64,000 bases of DNA from Polytrichum commune (lineage: Eukaryota; Streptophyta; Polytrichopsida; Polytrichales; Polytrichaceae). The stretch lies in NCBI GenBank assembly GCA_950295325.1, contig OX485804.1:4338001-4402000 (forward strand). Direction: 5' to 3'. Each line of letters begins with the position of its first letter. The first letter of the stretch is position 1. A program made the position numbers and the translations under genes. A model generated the notes under the pieces. The model had not been told where the DNA came from. It searched no databases and saw nothing but the letters and a program-made list of their open reading frames with translations. Shown here piece by piece: positions 23,701 to 35,849 of this stretch.

Positions 23701-23979
23701 AAAGGGATCCTAAGAAGAACTAGTACATGATTAAATGGCTCGTCTTCACACATAATAAATGCATATTCCAAGACCGCGGTTTCATCGGATAACAAACCAT
23801 CCATGCATTTTTCTTTTGAGTTTGACTTTGTTATGGAAATGGACAAAGATGTGCTTAAAGGTTTGGCTTCCACTTTGGGGGTAACTGTGAAACAACCGGA
23901 TAGGATCCAGTGGCTATTCTAAAACAACTTTACAAGAAAAATCAACTTGAGCATAATATGCTTGAAACGGAATCTTCCA

Positions 23980-25970
23980 CCACATGAATGGATTTGGCAA
24001 GAGACATTCAGGCACTACTACTCAAGGACATGGGGGTATTGTTGTATTTATTAGGATGTCTATCTACACATGGGTCTCACACCTCCCCTCTTCTCACACG
24101 GCCACGCATATATGGATTAGGATCCACAAGGGCATAGGTCTCTCCAAGGATAACGATTATCGAGAGGCCTAGCAAATCTTCCATATGGCGTTAAACTCGA
24201 GTCATTTAGACAAAATGTACAAAATAGTTTTCAAAAAGTACAGTATGATGATCTGGTATAAGAAACGCACTTGCTTGGAGCACAAACAAAAGGAACTACA
24301 TTTTTTTTCCTCAAGAGTGATCCAAAATTATTTGGAAGAACTTTGAAGAAAAAAGATGATTCGACCATCCCATTTATGCCACAAAAAATTAGTAGATTAT
24401 TGCACAGAAATATACACCTCAAGTTACAGTATTAATGATCACTTTGTTCCAACCATTTAGCTTCTAGATGTTTTTACAGAGGGGAAATATGGGCCCATAT
24501 GAAAGACCTAGCAAATCACAAGGCCATGGATATCCATGGGTTAAAACCCAAGCTTTTAAACTGGGTTGTAAATGACTTATGTGAATCAATAAAAAAAACT
24601 ATTTAAGTTGGTGGCTAAAGAGGGTTTCCAAACCTCATGTTGTATCAACATCATTCAAATGATCTTCAAATATGGTGAAAGATGCTCCCCAGGGAACTCT
24701 ATGACCATAATGCTAGGAACAATCTTCGGCAAGCTTTATGGCTTTGTTTTAGAAAAAATAATTAGTCAATGGGCAAAATTGAAAGGAGTTAGGGCGAGAG
24801 GACAAGTAGGTTTCAAGGAAGATAGATTAACTTTGGACCACATCCTTACACAACGTACTTTAATCGAACAAGAGATATTTGTAAGTCGATGTCTCTATTT
24901 TTGCTTTGTTGATTTAATTTTTTTTTTGACACAATCCCACGTGACAAGATTTGGGAATGCCTTCAAAAATTAGGGGTACCACCTCATTTACAACAAGTTG
25001 TTAAAGCCATATACACCGCAGTTTATGCAAAAGTTCAAATAAATGGTGACACGCATGGTGTGTGGTGAAGTAATGTCCGACATTGATGTTAAACAAAGAT
25101 GTCCCCTCTCCCCCATACTATTCGGCTTGTACATTGATGAACTTGAAACATATTTAGACGAGATCAATGGGAATCCTCCTTGCTTATTCAACACAATGGT
25201 TGTCATTCTTCTTTACGTTGACGATGTTGTTCTACTCTCTAGATCAGACGTAGGCCTACAATGACTTTTGAACAAGCTATATGAGTTTTGCACATCTACT
25301 AGCCTTGAAGTCAATCTAGCTAAGACTAAAATCATGATATTTGGCCACAACAAAAGGAAATTATACCCAGAAGGCATTTTACCTAGACAGTGACCAAATT
25401 GAGATCACCCATGAATACAAATACCTTGGGGTTGATTTTTATTCACATGGCTACTTTAAGCCATCTAGTACAAGGAGAATTCATCCCTCTAGGAAGAAAC
25501 TAGATTACCTCCACCTCAAGGATTTTCTTAGGTATGAATGTGAATTGTACTTGAAGCAACCATTGACTCCACCACATGACAAAAGATCATTGCTACTTAC
25601 TGCACCTTGAACCATAGACTTGCCATTGAAATTGGACAATGAATGAGTATCTAATCTCTAGAGATAGTAGACTATGCCACCTTTGCTCTTATAATGCAGT
25701 TGAAATGAGGCACATTTGGTGTTGGAATGTCCCCTATACGACCCCATTAGAGATAAGTTTCCATCCCTATTTGAGAACGTGGTTCCATGGAGCTTCAAGT
25801 CTTTCTTTTAATTAAACCAACAAGTTGACATTAGCCTCTACCTCACAGAGGCTACTACACTTGGCCACTCTAAAAAATTAACCGGTTTGAAACCATCCTC
25901 ACGTATTTTCAGTCCCATTAGTCTTTTCGGCTTCCCGGACTTTAAAAGCAATTTCATTTCATACAACAAT
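23980..25970 (+). mobile_element. LINE family A, degenerate reverse transcriptase
   Basis: Fragments of one polyprotein lie in order but in different frames. At 24300 a linker-like segment (ELHFFFLKSDPKLFGRTLKK). At 24608-24973 the RT start with TIMLGTIFGKLYG and RARGQVGFKEDRLTLDHIL. At 25043-25264 the palm with KQRCPLSPILFGLYIDELE and the catalytic box YVDD (25214-25225). At 25341-25610 EYKYLGVDFYSHG, then the C-terminal tail repeat at about 25650-25970. A possible endonuclease remnant lies at 23984-24172. Frame changes and stops make it inactive. The GTIFGKLYG...GQ(V)GF arrangement is seen in LINEs of green algae and non-seed plants. Confidence 0.8.
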
Positions 25971-26109
25971 TCCCTCTCTCCATATCTCCTCCAGCCCGCT
26001 AAGATTTATGAGGAATTAAGTGGATGTTAACATGTCGTTATCAAGAAACTGACACTCGAGGTCAGAATAACTGAAAGGCTGAGGGAAAACAAGGATATGA
26101 AATGCAACC

Positions 26110-26600
26110 ATTTTGCTTATAGCATTCATTAAATATGCATGTTACAATGAGCTTGTGGAGAATACAAATCATAACCTAGGGGACTTCATTTCTCGTTACG
26201 AAACCAAAAAAAAAATGAACCAACACTTGACTAAGAGTAAAACCAAGAAGAAGCAATATATTCAACTTTCAGACAAATGTCTTTGGAATTGCTTGGAATC
26301 CTTTTTGGCTTCTTGATTACGTAGTTGAAAACGAGGCACATTTCGTGTCCCAACATCCCCTCTACAATTACATTAGAGATAAGTTTCCTTCACGATCTGA
26401 GAATGTAGAATTGAGGAGTCGCAAATCTTTCTTCCAACTAGATCATCGAGTTGATATGAGCCCTTTATCTCACAAACTTTTCTGCATTTTTATTACTCTG
26501 AAAAAATTTAACATGTTTGACACCATCTTGATGTACTTTTAGTCCGTAAGCCTTAAATTGGCTTCAACCCAGACTTCAAAATCGATTCCATTTCATTTTA
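26110..26600 (+). mobile_element. LINE family A, second 3' fragment
   Basis: 26290-26600 repeats the tail at 25650-25970. Its open frames (26113-26316; 26345-26542, with LYNYIRDKFPSRSENVELRS) are remnants of the C-terminal region of the LINE protein. It follows the first tail by about 150 bp, so this is either a nested insertion or a local duplication. Confidence 0.55.
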
Positions 26601-26869
26601 TTCCAAAAGGCGGCATTTTCAGAATCGACTTCAAAAGTATAAAGGAGGCGCAAAGAAAAAGAGTGCTTGTGATTTGAGCTGGTGGCCAAAATTGGAGTGG
26701 GAGAAAGAGTCCGCACAAGACTTTACGTGAGCTTATATATATGCTAACCAAGACAATGATTGGAGCTGGTGAGAAGCATGGGAAAAGAAAGCTAAAATTT
26801 GAAAGGCAAGAAAAGAAAAGGGAAGTCCACATTCAGACCACCCATCTTTCAGTGTACTAACTTACCGAA

Positions 26870-26976
26870 TGAATGCAGAGAAACCGACAGCAAGTTGCAG
26901 ATGAACCGGTTGAAGTTCGAGACTTCAGGATAATCACCAACCATTGTAGGAGAATCTAGAGAATATACCCTAACTT

Positions 26977-27026
<50 letters not shown>

Positions 27027-27103
27027 TGTCAACATGTAACCGGTTGGATTTGGAAACACTAGGATTTTCACCAGTTGTGTTCAAAAACCTCCCCGGACAC
27101 TGG
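26870..27103 (-). mobile_element. CCGGTT-type TIR element, reverse copy
   Basis: Reading on the minus strand it starts at 'agtgtccggggaggttttt' (27103) and continues through 'ccaaccggttacatgttgac' (about 27027-27046) to the 'aaccggttcatctgcaac' region near 26900. It is interrupted by a TA/GA microsatellite. The open frame at 27026-27211 begins inside it and is not a gene. Confidence 0.55.
26977..27026. repeat. Compound (TA)n(GA)n microsatellite
   Basis: About 12 TA followed by about 12 GA units, inside the CCGGTT-type element. Confidence 0.9.
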
Positions 27104-27211
27104 TACTACTGGAAGGTGACAATGCAAGATAAGGTAGACCATGACGAAATCAAAGAAAACATCAGTCAAAAAGGGAAAAAAGAAAAAAAGAAAAAAAGAA
27201 ACGGAGATTGA

Positions 27212-28339
27212 ATCAACCTCCCGGACATGTTTCTATGAGTACCGAAATAATGATGGGAGTCGGTGACAAAAATAAATAAAAATAAAAACGGAAAGGAAAA
27301 AGGGGGAAAAGAAAGCCAAATGTCTTTAAACATTACCCAATTTCTACTGAAATAATGTGAGCCAGTCACGATGAATGTAGATAAACATCGTGATCAAAGG
27401 GAAAAGGGAGAATCAAAATACCGATGCTTCTACCTACAAAAATAAAATAAAATAATCCAATCACTCAAGGGAAAAACGAAAAAAACAAAACAAAAGGCGA
27501 ATGAGACTAAATCAACCTCTATTGAAGGACACCTAGAAGGCTAGAGATGTGTTGTAGGTACCCCTTCATCATGGGCAATCATGATCAACTTAAGGATAAT
27601 GGACCCACATTCACATTGGTACATGGACATTGATGTTTTCTTCTTTCTTTTTAATCTTATGTCGTAGGTATAAAGTTATGTGATAACATGGAACCTGCAA
27701 GGGAAAAACAATCAAGAGAGTTTGAGTTTGTTTGATTTGACCTTTGGTTTGGTTTAAGTAGCAAATGAATTTTCATAGCATGAAGAAACATAATACAACC
27801 AAAATATTGGAACTCCAAAAGGAGCCATGCTCAAAGGGGATTGGACCAACCAAATGCTAAATTTAGAAATAAAATATAACAAAAGGATAAAGGGATTGAG
27901 GATCGAAAACAAAGTGTCAAAATATTAGACAAGATGAGAAGACTCGTTGGTCCACCAAACGACCATAAAACAAAGAACCGACCTCCACAACAACCACAAA
28001 AGAAACTAAAAGACATTATCCTTAAAGCTAGATAAATGTTGGAATATAGGAGAGCTTTAGTCTAAATCTTGAGTTTGCAATGAGAAGAGAATTGGGTTTG
28101 ACTAAGAACAAAAAGTGAACACATGAGCAGGGTAGAAGAATGCTACGACAAATTCCTTCACAAGGAAGACAACATGATTGCCAAATGAAGAACTTCTTGG
28201 AGCATTTACTAAGCACGCCATAGAGACGCCCAGTCTATCAAAGAAAGAGGCTCAAGTTTGGCTCTAGAAACTCAATTGTTGGACGACATGCAATTGTATG
28301 TGCTAACCATGACATCGTACTCAAAAGTATGGTGTTAAC
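27212..28339. other. A-rich intergenic DNA, nothing recognised
   Basis: Purine-rich on the plus strand. The minus-strand frames at 27831-28016 and 28028-28216 are low in information and show no domain. Confidence 0.35.
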
Positions 28340-28612
28340 TCCCTCTCCTTCCATATTAGGAGAAAAAGAATTATCGCATACAATAATACCTCTCATCCAT
28401 CTAATGGGAAAACTTGACTCCCAACAAATTTATGGTCAATTCATCTCAAATGACTTGGACTAAACTAATTGTAGATCTTTAAAACTAAATCCACTGTCAA
28501 ATGGACTAAAAACAACAACCTCTAAACTGCAACCTATTTCAAAGCTTTTATGCTGGAAGAATGAGAGGTACACTCGTATGCGATAATTCTCCCTCTCTCC
28601 CTCATGTTACAT
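28340..28612. mobile_element. Foldback MITE of the 'ctctcattcatccaacat' family
   Basis: The left end ('ctccctctcc' ... 'gaattatcgcatac' ... 'acctctcatccatc') is the inverted counterpart of the right end ('gaatgagaggtacactcgta' ... 'gcgataattctccctctctc'). Non-coding interior of about 180 bp, including 'tcatctcaaatgacttggac'. Relatives: 34740-35012, 51370-51545, 51971-52085 and 22855-22910. Confidence 0.65.
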
Positions 28613-29509
28613 CTACAATCACGTGAAGCCGGAGTGAAATTTAGTTTCACAAGACTCCGTTCACTTGTACGATTTCACCCAAGTACCATCCACACAGAGC
28701 TCCATTTAATTTCTATTAACATCATTGGGAGTTCTTGAGGGAATCATTGGCAGGTTCGTTACAGTTTCACCATATTTGTAATTTTGTCGTGAGGGATTTT
28801 GGGTTCAAAATGGGTCATCTTGAAGCTCCCTCTCTTTGAGCATTTTTGGGGATAAACATCCGCAAGTATTTAACATGACTCAACTGTATGAAGGAGTCTA
28901 AACTCTTATGTGGCATAATTTGTTATGTGTGAGAGATATGTTGAATCTGTGAAAGAGTTTGGGTTAGAAGTGTTAGAATGGCGAGACAAAAGAATCACAA
29001 AAGATTTTGCAATGTATACTGAGAACTATTGTTACATAAAAGCTAATTAAATAAACTACAACACATGTGAGCTGAGGTTTTGTGATTCAAGCATTAATAT
29101 GATTTTTTATTTAAAAATTAAAGCAAACCATGTCAATAATTTCCTAGAAATTTGGGCATCCTTCTATTTTTATTTTTTGCCAAAGCTACTAGGAAACAAC
29201 AATACTTGGTGGATCTTTATTCCCAATTTTATCTCGTTTTTGCCATGTCGTTTTTGATTGATTTGCATTGTCACGTGCATTATTAAAGGTGACCAAACGA
29301 TGTGACTCAGTTACGCTCATTGTTCACATGCGGCAATTTGTGCTCAATTGCTTCCATTGTGACTTGTAGCATACATGTCAATGTGTCCAGTTTGTGACCT
29401 TTTCACCCTTTCATGGTCACCAACATCTCTAGACTTAATAGTACGTGAAGGGAGTATCATAGGTGGTCACTCTATGGACATGAACTTAGAGAGGATGATG
29501 TTAATTTTT
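28613..29509. other. Intergenic, fragment of the 35.8-36.4 kb repeat
   Basis: 28780-28865 ('aaaatgggtcatcttgaagc') matches part of the tandem unit at 35850-36465. Otherwise nothing recognised. Confidence 0.35.
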
Positions 29510-30220
29510 GGGTGATATTGAACACAAGGCTCCACCTGCCCAAATGAATGGCCATTTACATTTATAGTGGGCTACATTGAATCATCAATAAAAATGATAG
29601 AGACAAAGCTGAGAACAATCCAACATGCAATTTTTGTGTGAAAAGGTCATCAAAACCTACCGTATTCAAAAGTACATAATACCATTTATTTTTGAAGGAA
29701 GACGCACCCACTTGGAGGGGAGGCATAGCCCCATCGCCATGCATCGAAGAAAGTCAAGAATCCAAAGAACCAAGAGCCTAACCATGGACAACCTCCAAGC
29801 CACTCACTCTCGAGGCCCAACCTTGAAGCCCACTTACCCGAGTACCTTTGCATACTTCTTCAATTCCAACTAACCACATGCCGGAATCTCTTGCAAACAA
29901 ACAATACCCCATAGCCCCGCATGTACGATTAAAGTGACTAACTAGTGTTTAAACACCCTCTCCCACACAATCTTGCCATAAACAATGCATTCATCCCAAA
30001 TGAAAATATTCGACTTTGAGATCATGCAATGAACCTTGATTAAATACCACATCATTTTGCTCAATCTATATAATCCACAAGATAATACCACAGAGGAGGT
30101 GCATGCCCAATGTCCTTTCATTTGACATACTTCTTACAAAGGCGGACATCATTTCCACGCCTTTGTTGAAACATGTATTGCAAGACTATTATTGTTGCCA
30201 ATTCCCAAGACTCTATGGTA
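29510..30220 (-). mobile_element. LINE family B, C-terminal fragment
   Basis: On the minus strand a broken frame near 30110-29950 reads LWIIWIEQNDVVFNQGSLHD, matching the tail of the family B LINE at about 62590-62660 (WTIWIEWNDKVFNHEQWHES). This IW-(I/R)-x-(R/W)-ND-VF segment follows the zinc-knuckle region in plant LINE polyproteins. Several stops and frame changes make it dead. Confidence 0.5.
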
Positions 30221-31139
30221 TCAATGACATGAGCTTGACTTCAACCAATTTGGTCAATAATATCTTGTCATAATAATATAGCATGTGTGTATGATGAAGT
30301 GTCATAACATTACTAAGAAATCGGGTCTTGTTCACTTTTCTAATACTAGATATGACCTTCATGCTCTTTAGTGTTTAAATTGTAGCCATCATTGATATCT
30401 CTCTGATGAACTCGTATTCATATTGACAACTTTGGCATGTAAGGGATTTGAATGATTTGTTCCTAGGTCTCAGTGTTTTATTCTTGGATCTCAATGCATG
30501 CATGTTAAACCCACAAAGAACGCTCAACCTGCTATCTAATGTATGATACAAGCATGTTATTAGGTGCCAAATATACACGTAGGATGCAATCTAAACCTTA
30601 ACTTTATTTATCAAGGAAACCAAGAAATATCTAATGATTTAAAGTTGAAGATCCCTCATTGATGGTGTCGAGAATAAGTCCACCTACCTTGCCCCTTATG
30701 TAGGCCAAATGGAAACCATCCTACGTACACCGGTTGCTCCCAATTAAAAAAAAAAAAAAGTTCAACAAGACCCCATGTTTGGCCCAAAGGTTGTTGGCTA
30801 GTGGCATTGCCTAATTGTCTCCATTCACACTGAGGTACCTACTAGCTTAGAGCCCATAAAGTTACAAATCAATATAAGGAGCACGAGCCCGCCCCCTCAT
30901 ACTTACATAGGTAGTACCATGCCAAGAGGGTTAAAGGTCATTTGAAGTTTTAATTGGCAAATAAATTCAATTTTGTGCCAAATTTTGGTCACCCAAATGG
31001 TTTTAAAAAAACTAATAAATTTGGTTTTAGTGCTTACTAACTTAGGTAAAGTTTGGTCACCAAAATAGTGGAACCAAAAAATCCTGCAACAGCAATCGCC
31101 AACTGCTTGGTAAAGTACAGACGTAGTTAATGCATAAGG
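30221..31139. other. Intergenic, nothing recognised
   Basis: AT-rich, no supported frame or repeat boundary. Contains an A13 run near 30748. Confidence 0.4.
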
Positions 31140-31528
31140 TGGTGACTACACTAAATATGATATTTAGTGTCACCAATTCTAATTGTCTTGTTCAATACTA
31201 GTTGAAAACTACAGTGTAGTGTCACCAACACTAAATGTTAACCCAACATTATATGTCATTCCTTGTAATTTTTTTGGGGGTTATAGAGTACAGTGTTGCA
31301 AATACAGTCACTTACCAAGTGAATTTTCATCCAATTTTCAATCATCCATGACAATATTTCATCACAAGTTGCTGACAAGAGAAGGCAGGGTTTTGGCATA
31401 TGGATGAACCCATCCATCATCCATGACAATATTTGTTCACTCATTCATAAGAAGTGTCATCCATAAAGGTGCCACAGTGACATAAAATACCATATGACAC
31501 TAAATATCATATTTAGTGTAGTGTTGGA
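31140..31528 (+). mobile_element. MITE with palindromic ends, complete copy
   Basis: About 389 bp. Both ends carry nearly the same palindrome ('actaaatatgatatttagtg' at 31149 and 'actaaatatcatatttagtg' at 31499). The interior contains direct repeats of 'atcatccatgacaatatttc' and 'atcatccatgacaatatttg'. Copies at 45990-46352 (reverse) and 1-215 (reverse, truncated) confirm the length. No coding potential. Confidence 0.7.
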
Positions 31529-31759
31529 CTATTATCATCTTTTTTTTATATCATTTACGTATCTATCATACAAATTATATAATTTTTGATACCAATATGG
31601 TTTAAGTATTTGATGATTTTTTTTAATAATTTTGATATTATTTGGATCTATACACCATGCAAAAATCTTCATACGAGGCAAAATCATTGTAGGGTCAATA
31701 TTTAGAGTGTTGGTGATGGTGTCTAAAGGTTATTCCCTTCGTTGCTTATTCAGCCAAGG

Positions 31760-32580
31760 AGGGGAGGAAATGGATTACTAAGCAAGAGGCCCTCAAGAAG
31801 TCGATTCCGTATAAGTGGCAGAATGAAATTTCCCCCTTCACTTCCCCTAAGTGGAACATCATTTGGCACAAAGCTAAGGCACAAAAAGAAGTTGCCTTTC
31901 TTTGGTCAGTCATACATAAGGCCGTAGTGGTTAAATGAGTGGCGCGGGAATATCTCGACAGAGATTGACAAAACTTGCCCTCAATGCAGCCAACAATCAG
32001 CGGATTCAATAGAACATATGTCCTTTAGTTGTCTACTCACTCAACAATGGGTGGTTGGTTTGCTGCTAATATTATGTGGCAATTCTTTGCCAAAAGAGGG
32101 AACCTTGGTCCGAGGAAATCATTTTCTATGATGCAAGCCTTTTTGACCAACCTTTGCGCAAAACACTGAAACGGTTCAACCGCATTTGGTTTCTCTTAAG
32201 GAGTGGTCTTCCGTGGATTATTTGGCGCCAACGAAATGATCCGGTGTTTAATGCGCTACAATGGCCCATTGAGAAAACACAACAAGTCATACGGGACGCC
32301 TTGCATGATTATGGGAGGGTTGAGTGGCAACGGACACTCGTAGATTTAGAGAGAACGCCCCATACGTCGCCTACCATGATGTTCTTAACGAATTCAATCC
32401 AACTTAGGGGGTCAAGGTCTCATTGTGTCCCGGAGTAACTCAACGGTCACATGGAAGTTAGGCCCTACATGGACATTATTTCTCGATCTCCCCTCGGTTT
32501 GTGCTGGATCTCCCGAGGTGGTTGTATTTTGGTTCCTTTATTACAATTGAATTCTCAATTGTAATAATAATAATAATAAA
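31760..32580 (+). mobile_element. LINE family B, 3' end with zinc-binding domain and TAA tail
   Basis: Broken frames give, in order, KWNIIWHKAKAQKEVAFLWS, the knuckle TCPQCSQQSADSIEHMSFSC (zf-RVT pattern C-x2-C...H...C, about 31975-32035), and WIIWRQRNDPVFNALQWPIE (frame 32076-32438). The fragment ends in an (AAT)n tract at about 32555-32579, typical of LINE 3' tails. The 120-codon open frame is part of this relic. Confidence 0.7.
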
Positions 32581-32594
32581 AGATGTTGTTGACA

Positions 32595-32690
32595 AGTGTC
32601 CGTGGAGATTTTTGGACATAATCAGTTGAGATCCTAGTGTTTCCAATATCAACCAGTTCATCTGTAACTAGATGTCAGTTCTCCCTGTTC
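32595..32690 (+). mobile_element. CCGGTT-type TIR element, internally deleted
   Basis: 96 bp, from 'agtgtccgtggagatttttg' to 'gtcagttctccctgttc'. It keeps both termini and the 'tcctagtgtttcca' block but lacks the middle. It sits a few bases after the LINE tail. Confidence 0.6.
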
Positions 32691-34399
32691 ACCGATTATT
32701 GACCCTAAACAACAATAACTCAGGTATGCAAAGATTCTCTCACCTCAACACACACATGAAATATCGATATTCGACTGGAATTACGATTTTGATACCCACG
32801 AGGAGGTTGTTGGATGCCATTAATGACGTCGATTACCGATTCCCGTGCATCCGCCGATGTACCACACCCACAACACCACCGTTAGCAAGGGGCTCGGGCG
32901 ATCTTTTTGACATTGAAAAATAATAATAAATTGGAGGGGTGGGTGACAGGTGTCAGTGCTTACGCAACGGGAGGCTCTCTGCGAGTGAGAGTGTGTGTAA
33001 GTAAGTAAGTAAGTGACATTGGATTTTAGGATCCATTTTGGAAGAAGTGAAGCGGATTTCAAATTTTGAAGTGGCTCGCCAACTGCCACTAGCGTAGTGC
33101 CACGTGTACTTGGAATGTCTTCCCGTGGACGAGGGTTTTGGGAACCTGCCCGTTTGATGGATCAACTAACCTACCCGATGCCTTAGACCTTGAGAATATG
33201 GTCTAAATACTGCACATTTTTTTATTAGGTGCGGATAACCCTTCCCTTGGATCCATGCTTTAGGGCCGTTTTATGCATGTGATTGTGGGATGTGAGAAAG
33301 AAAGAAACGATTTAGAATATCTTTGTGACCATGTGACCGCGACAAATTCTAAGTCGTGATTTGAAAAGACTTGGTCGCGGGACATAATGTGAATTGGACT
33401 AAGACCAGAACGTGGTGTTTGTGATAAATAATGGAAATGGGAAGTATTATTATGATGTTTTTTGACATGGTTATTTTTATACTCAATTGAGACAACCTAT
33501 TTGAATTCTCTTGTCACAAAGTCTAGGTGGCCACCGGAAATTGTCCATTTTTTGACATGTATTAAGAAATGGTCATATCTAGATTCAAGTATGACACTTG
33601 ATTTCAAACATTTGATTGTTATTGAAACATATATCGATTAAAGTTCTTTTTAAAAAAGTTTATGTATAGAAAGGCCGGTTCACATTTGTGACTAGTGACC
33701 ATGACCACCGCATTCTAAAATTTGTCATTGGTTGAGAAATGAGTGGTGGTCCCACTTTGTTTTACACACGTTTTACAAAAATAGAAGTGACCATGGGTGA
33801 GAATGTCACCCATAAATTTTGAGAAATTGACATGGAATCCTACATGTCCAAATATGGATATTGTTGGTGGTCACTAGGATTTTGTAGGCAGAGGACCCAA
33901 GTAGGTTCTCTCAACAAAAATTAAGGCGACTATGTCAAAAGATTTTTTTTAATAAATTATGTTTTTAGCACATATTCATTTATTAGCATTAAAAACACAT
34001 GTTATGATCTAAGTCCACTTTACACTATACCCATGACCAAGGCTTTTGAAAAGTCATGTGGAATTCTCTTGGTCATGGTCTTCCAATTGCAAACCTCCAC
34101 TTTATTAATGAATAACATATTCATGTGCGCTCTAAAAATGTCAGGCCAATGGTTATTGGCACAATTTCAATTTGCTAACCATGTCACACTAATTGTGTGG
34201 TTCATAACCTATGAGAAGTGGGTGCATGAAGAAGAAGGAAACAAATACATCTAAGACACTTCTACCATAGGCCATGCAACACACCCCACCCCCACGGATT
34301 TTGGTTCACAACCCCAACCATGGGGGCTGCAATAGAAAACTGCCACCCCCAAGTTTGTTATTAGTTCATCTTCATTATGTTTTAATATACTACAGTAAG
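32691..34399. other. Intergenic, nothing recognised
   Basis: No gene. A short (GTAA)4 tract lies near 32997-33014. The frame at 32820-33089 has no recognisable domain. Confidence 0.35.
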
Positions 34400-34409
34400 G
34401 TATTAGACC

Positions 34410-34525
34410 CGAACATAACATTATTCAAATCCATAACAATATTATGTGGGACCGACAATATTCCATAAAATATTCTCCACATTTTTATTGGATATGGAGA
34501 ATATTCTGTGGAATAATGTTATGAG
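34410..34525. repeat. Imperfect inverted repeat
   Basis: 'aatattccataaaatattctccac' at about 34457 pairs with 'atggagaatattctgtggaata' near 34495, with outer 'cataacaatatt' / 'aataatgttatg' arms. It may be a small foldback element. No second copy was found. Confidence 0.45.
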
Positions 34526-34739
34526 GGGTCAATTTGGCCAAAATTAAAAGCCACCATAACATACAATGTATGAAGGGGATGCCTTGAGGGGATGCATTGG
34601 GTAATTTGACATCACTACCCAAGGTTGGGAACATAAGGATAGTACCCAAGAATTCCACAATACATGACCCGAGAGGCATAACCATGCCTAATTTTTTGGC
34701 TAGATTTTTGGTGATGGGGTATTCCGCATTTGCATAATG

Positions 34740-35012
34740 CCAAAGAGAGAGAGAGAGAGGAGAAATTATTGTATATAAGTGTATTTGTGATTCATCCAAC
34801 ATAAAAACCTTGAAATAGTACGCAACTTGCATGCTACTTTTTTAAAGTTTATTTGACATCGGAATCACCTTCACATACCCCGAAATAATGAACTCGAGGT
34901 CATTTGAGATGAATCGGCAACACACCTACCAGGGGGGAGGGGAGGGGTCTAGTTTTTTTTTGTGTTGGATGAATGAGAGGTACGCCTGGATACAATAATT
35001 CTTTGTCTCCCA
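34740..35012. mobile_element. Foldback MITE, second complete copy
   Basis: Same layout and length as 28340-28612: a GA-rich left end, 'gattcatccaacataaaaac', an interior with 'gaaataatgaactcgaggtc' and 'atttgagatgaat', then 'gttggatgaatgagaggtac' and 'acaataattctttgtctccc'. The ends are inverted relative to each other. Confidence 0.65.
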
Positions 35013-35220
35013 AATGCCCTCCGACCATATGATCAAATATTTTGTTATATAACAACCATATTTAGATAAAAGAGGAGATGCAACATGTCTTTACATTTCT
35101 CTACAATTTCACTCTTCCCATGATAGGTGTCACAAAACTTTACGCACCTCCAAATAATGTCGTTGGAGGTTTGATTTAAGAAGCCTGTTAGAATTTGCAA
35201 GAAGAGGAAATCATGTATGA

Positions 35221-35708
35221 GGGCCGCTTCACACATGAGACTGAGAGCCCGTGACCATCACACTTCAACACTCTCATTGGTGGAAAAGGCGGAGCCGGTC
35301 CAAGTTCGCTTCACACTACGCTTGACAGACCAACAAAGTAGGTGAATGCAAGATGGATGTAAAGTCCACATGGATTCCTACATGGCATCAAATGGATCAT
35401 GTTTCATAGTCACTTGGATTATTTTCAAAAACCACCTCTTGGAGGTAGACCTCACACGAAACCGGGAGACCATGGCACTCCGAATGCTCACAACCGTTGA
35501 TTTATTCTATTTTATCATGTGTGAGGACCCGCATGAATAAAAATTCATCAAAATAGCATCTGGTTGAGGACCCGGTCACATTTGACTTCACACTACACTC
35601 GAGGGTCCGTGACCACACTACATGATCTTGAGACGGCCTTTGGACACTTTCTTTTGGGCTCTCACAATTTCATGGTCACGGCTCTTGGCTCGTGTGTGAA
35701 GTGGCCCC
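35221..35708 (+). mobile_element. TIR element, about 488 bp, 'gggccacttcacac' type
   Basis: Terminal inverted repeats start 'gggccgcttcacacatgag' and end 'cgtgtgtgaagtggcccc'. An inverted copy with good similarity throughout lies at 63298-63793. Shortened relatives are at 40481-40600 and 46355-46512. The frame at 35346-35540 (and its counterpart at 63476-63661) is open in both copies, but has no domain. Confidence 0.75.
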
Positions 35709-35849
35709 GACAATGTAAAAATAACACAAGGTGAATAGGGTTATGTCTAAATGGACAACTATAACTTGACTTCCACGGAAGGATCTAACTTAACTTTGGG
35801 CACCCACGCAATTGATGTGTTTGTGGAGTGTATGTACGTTGGAGGATTG

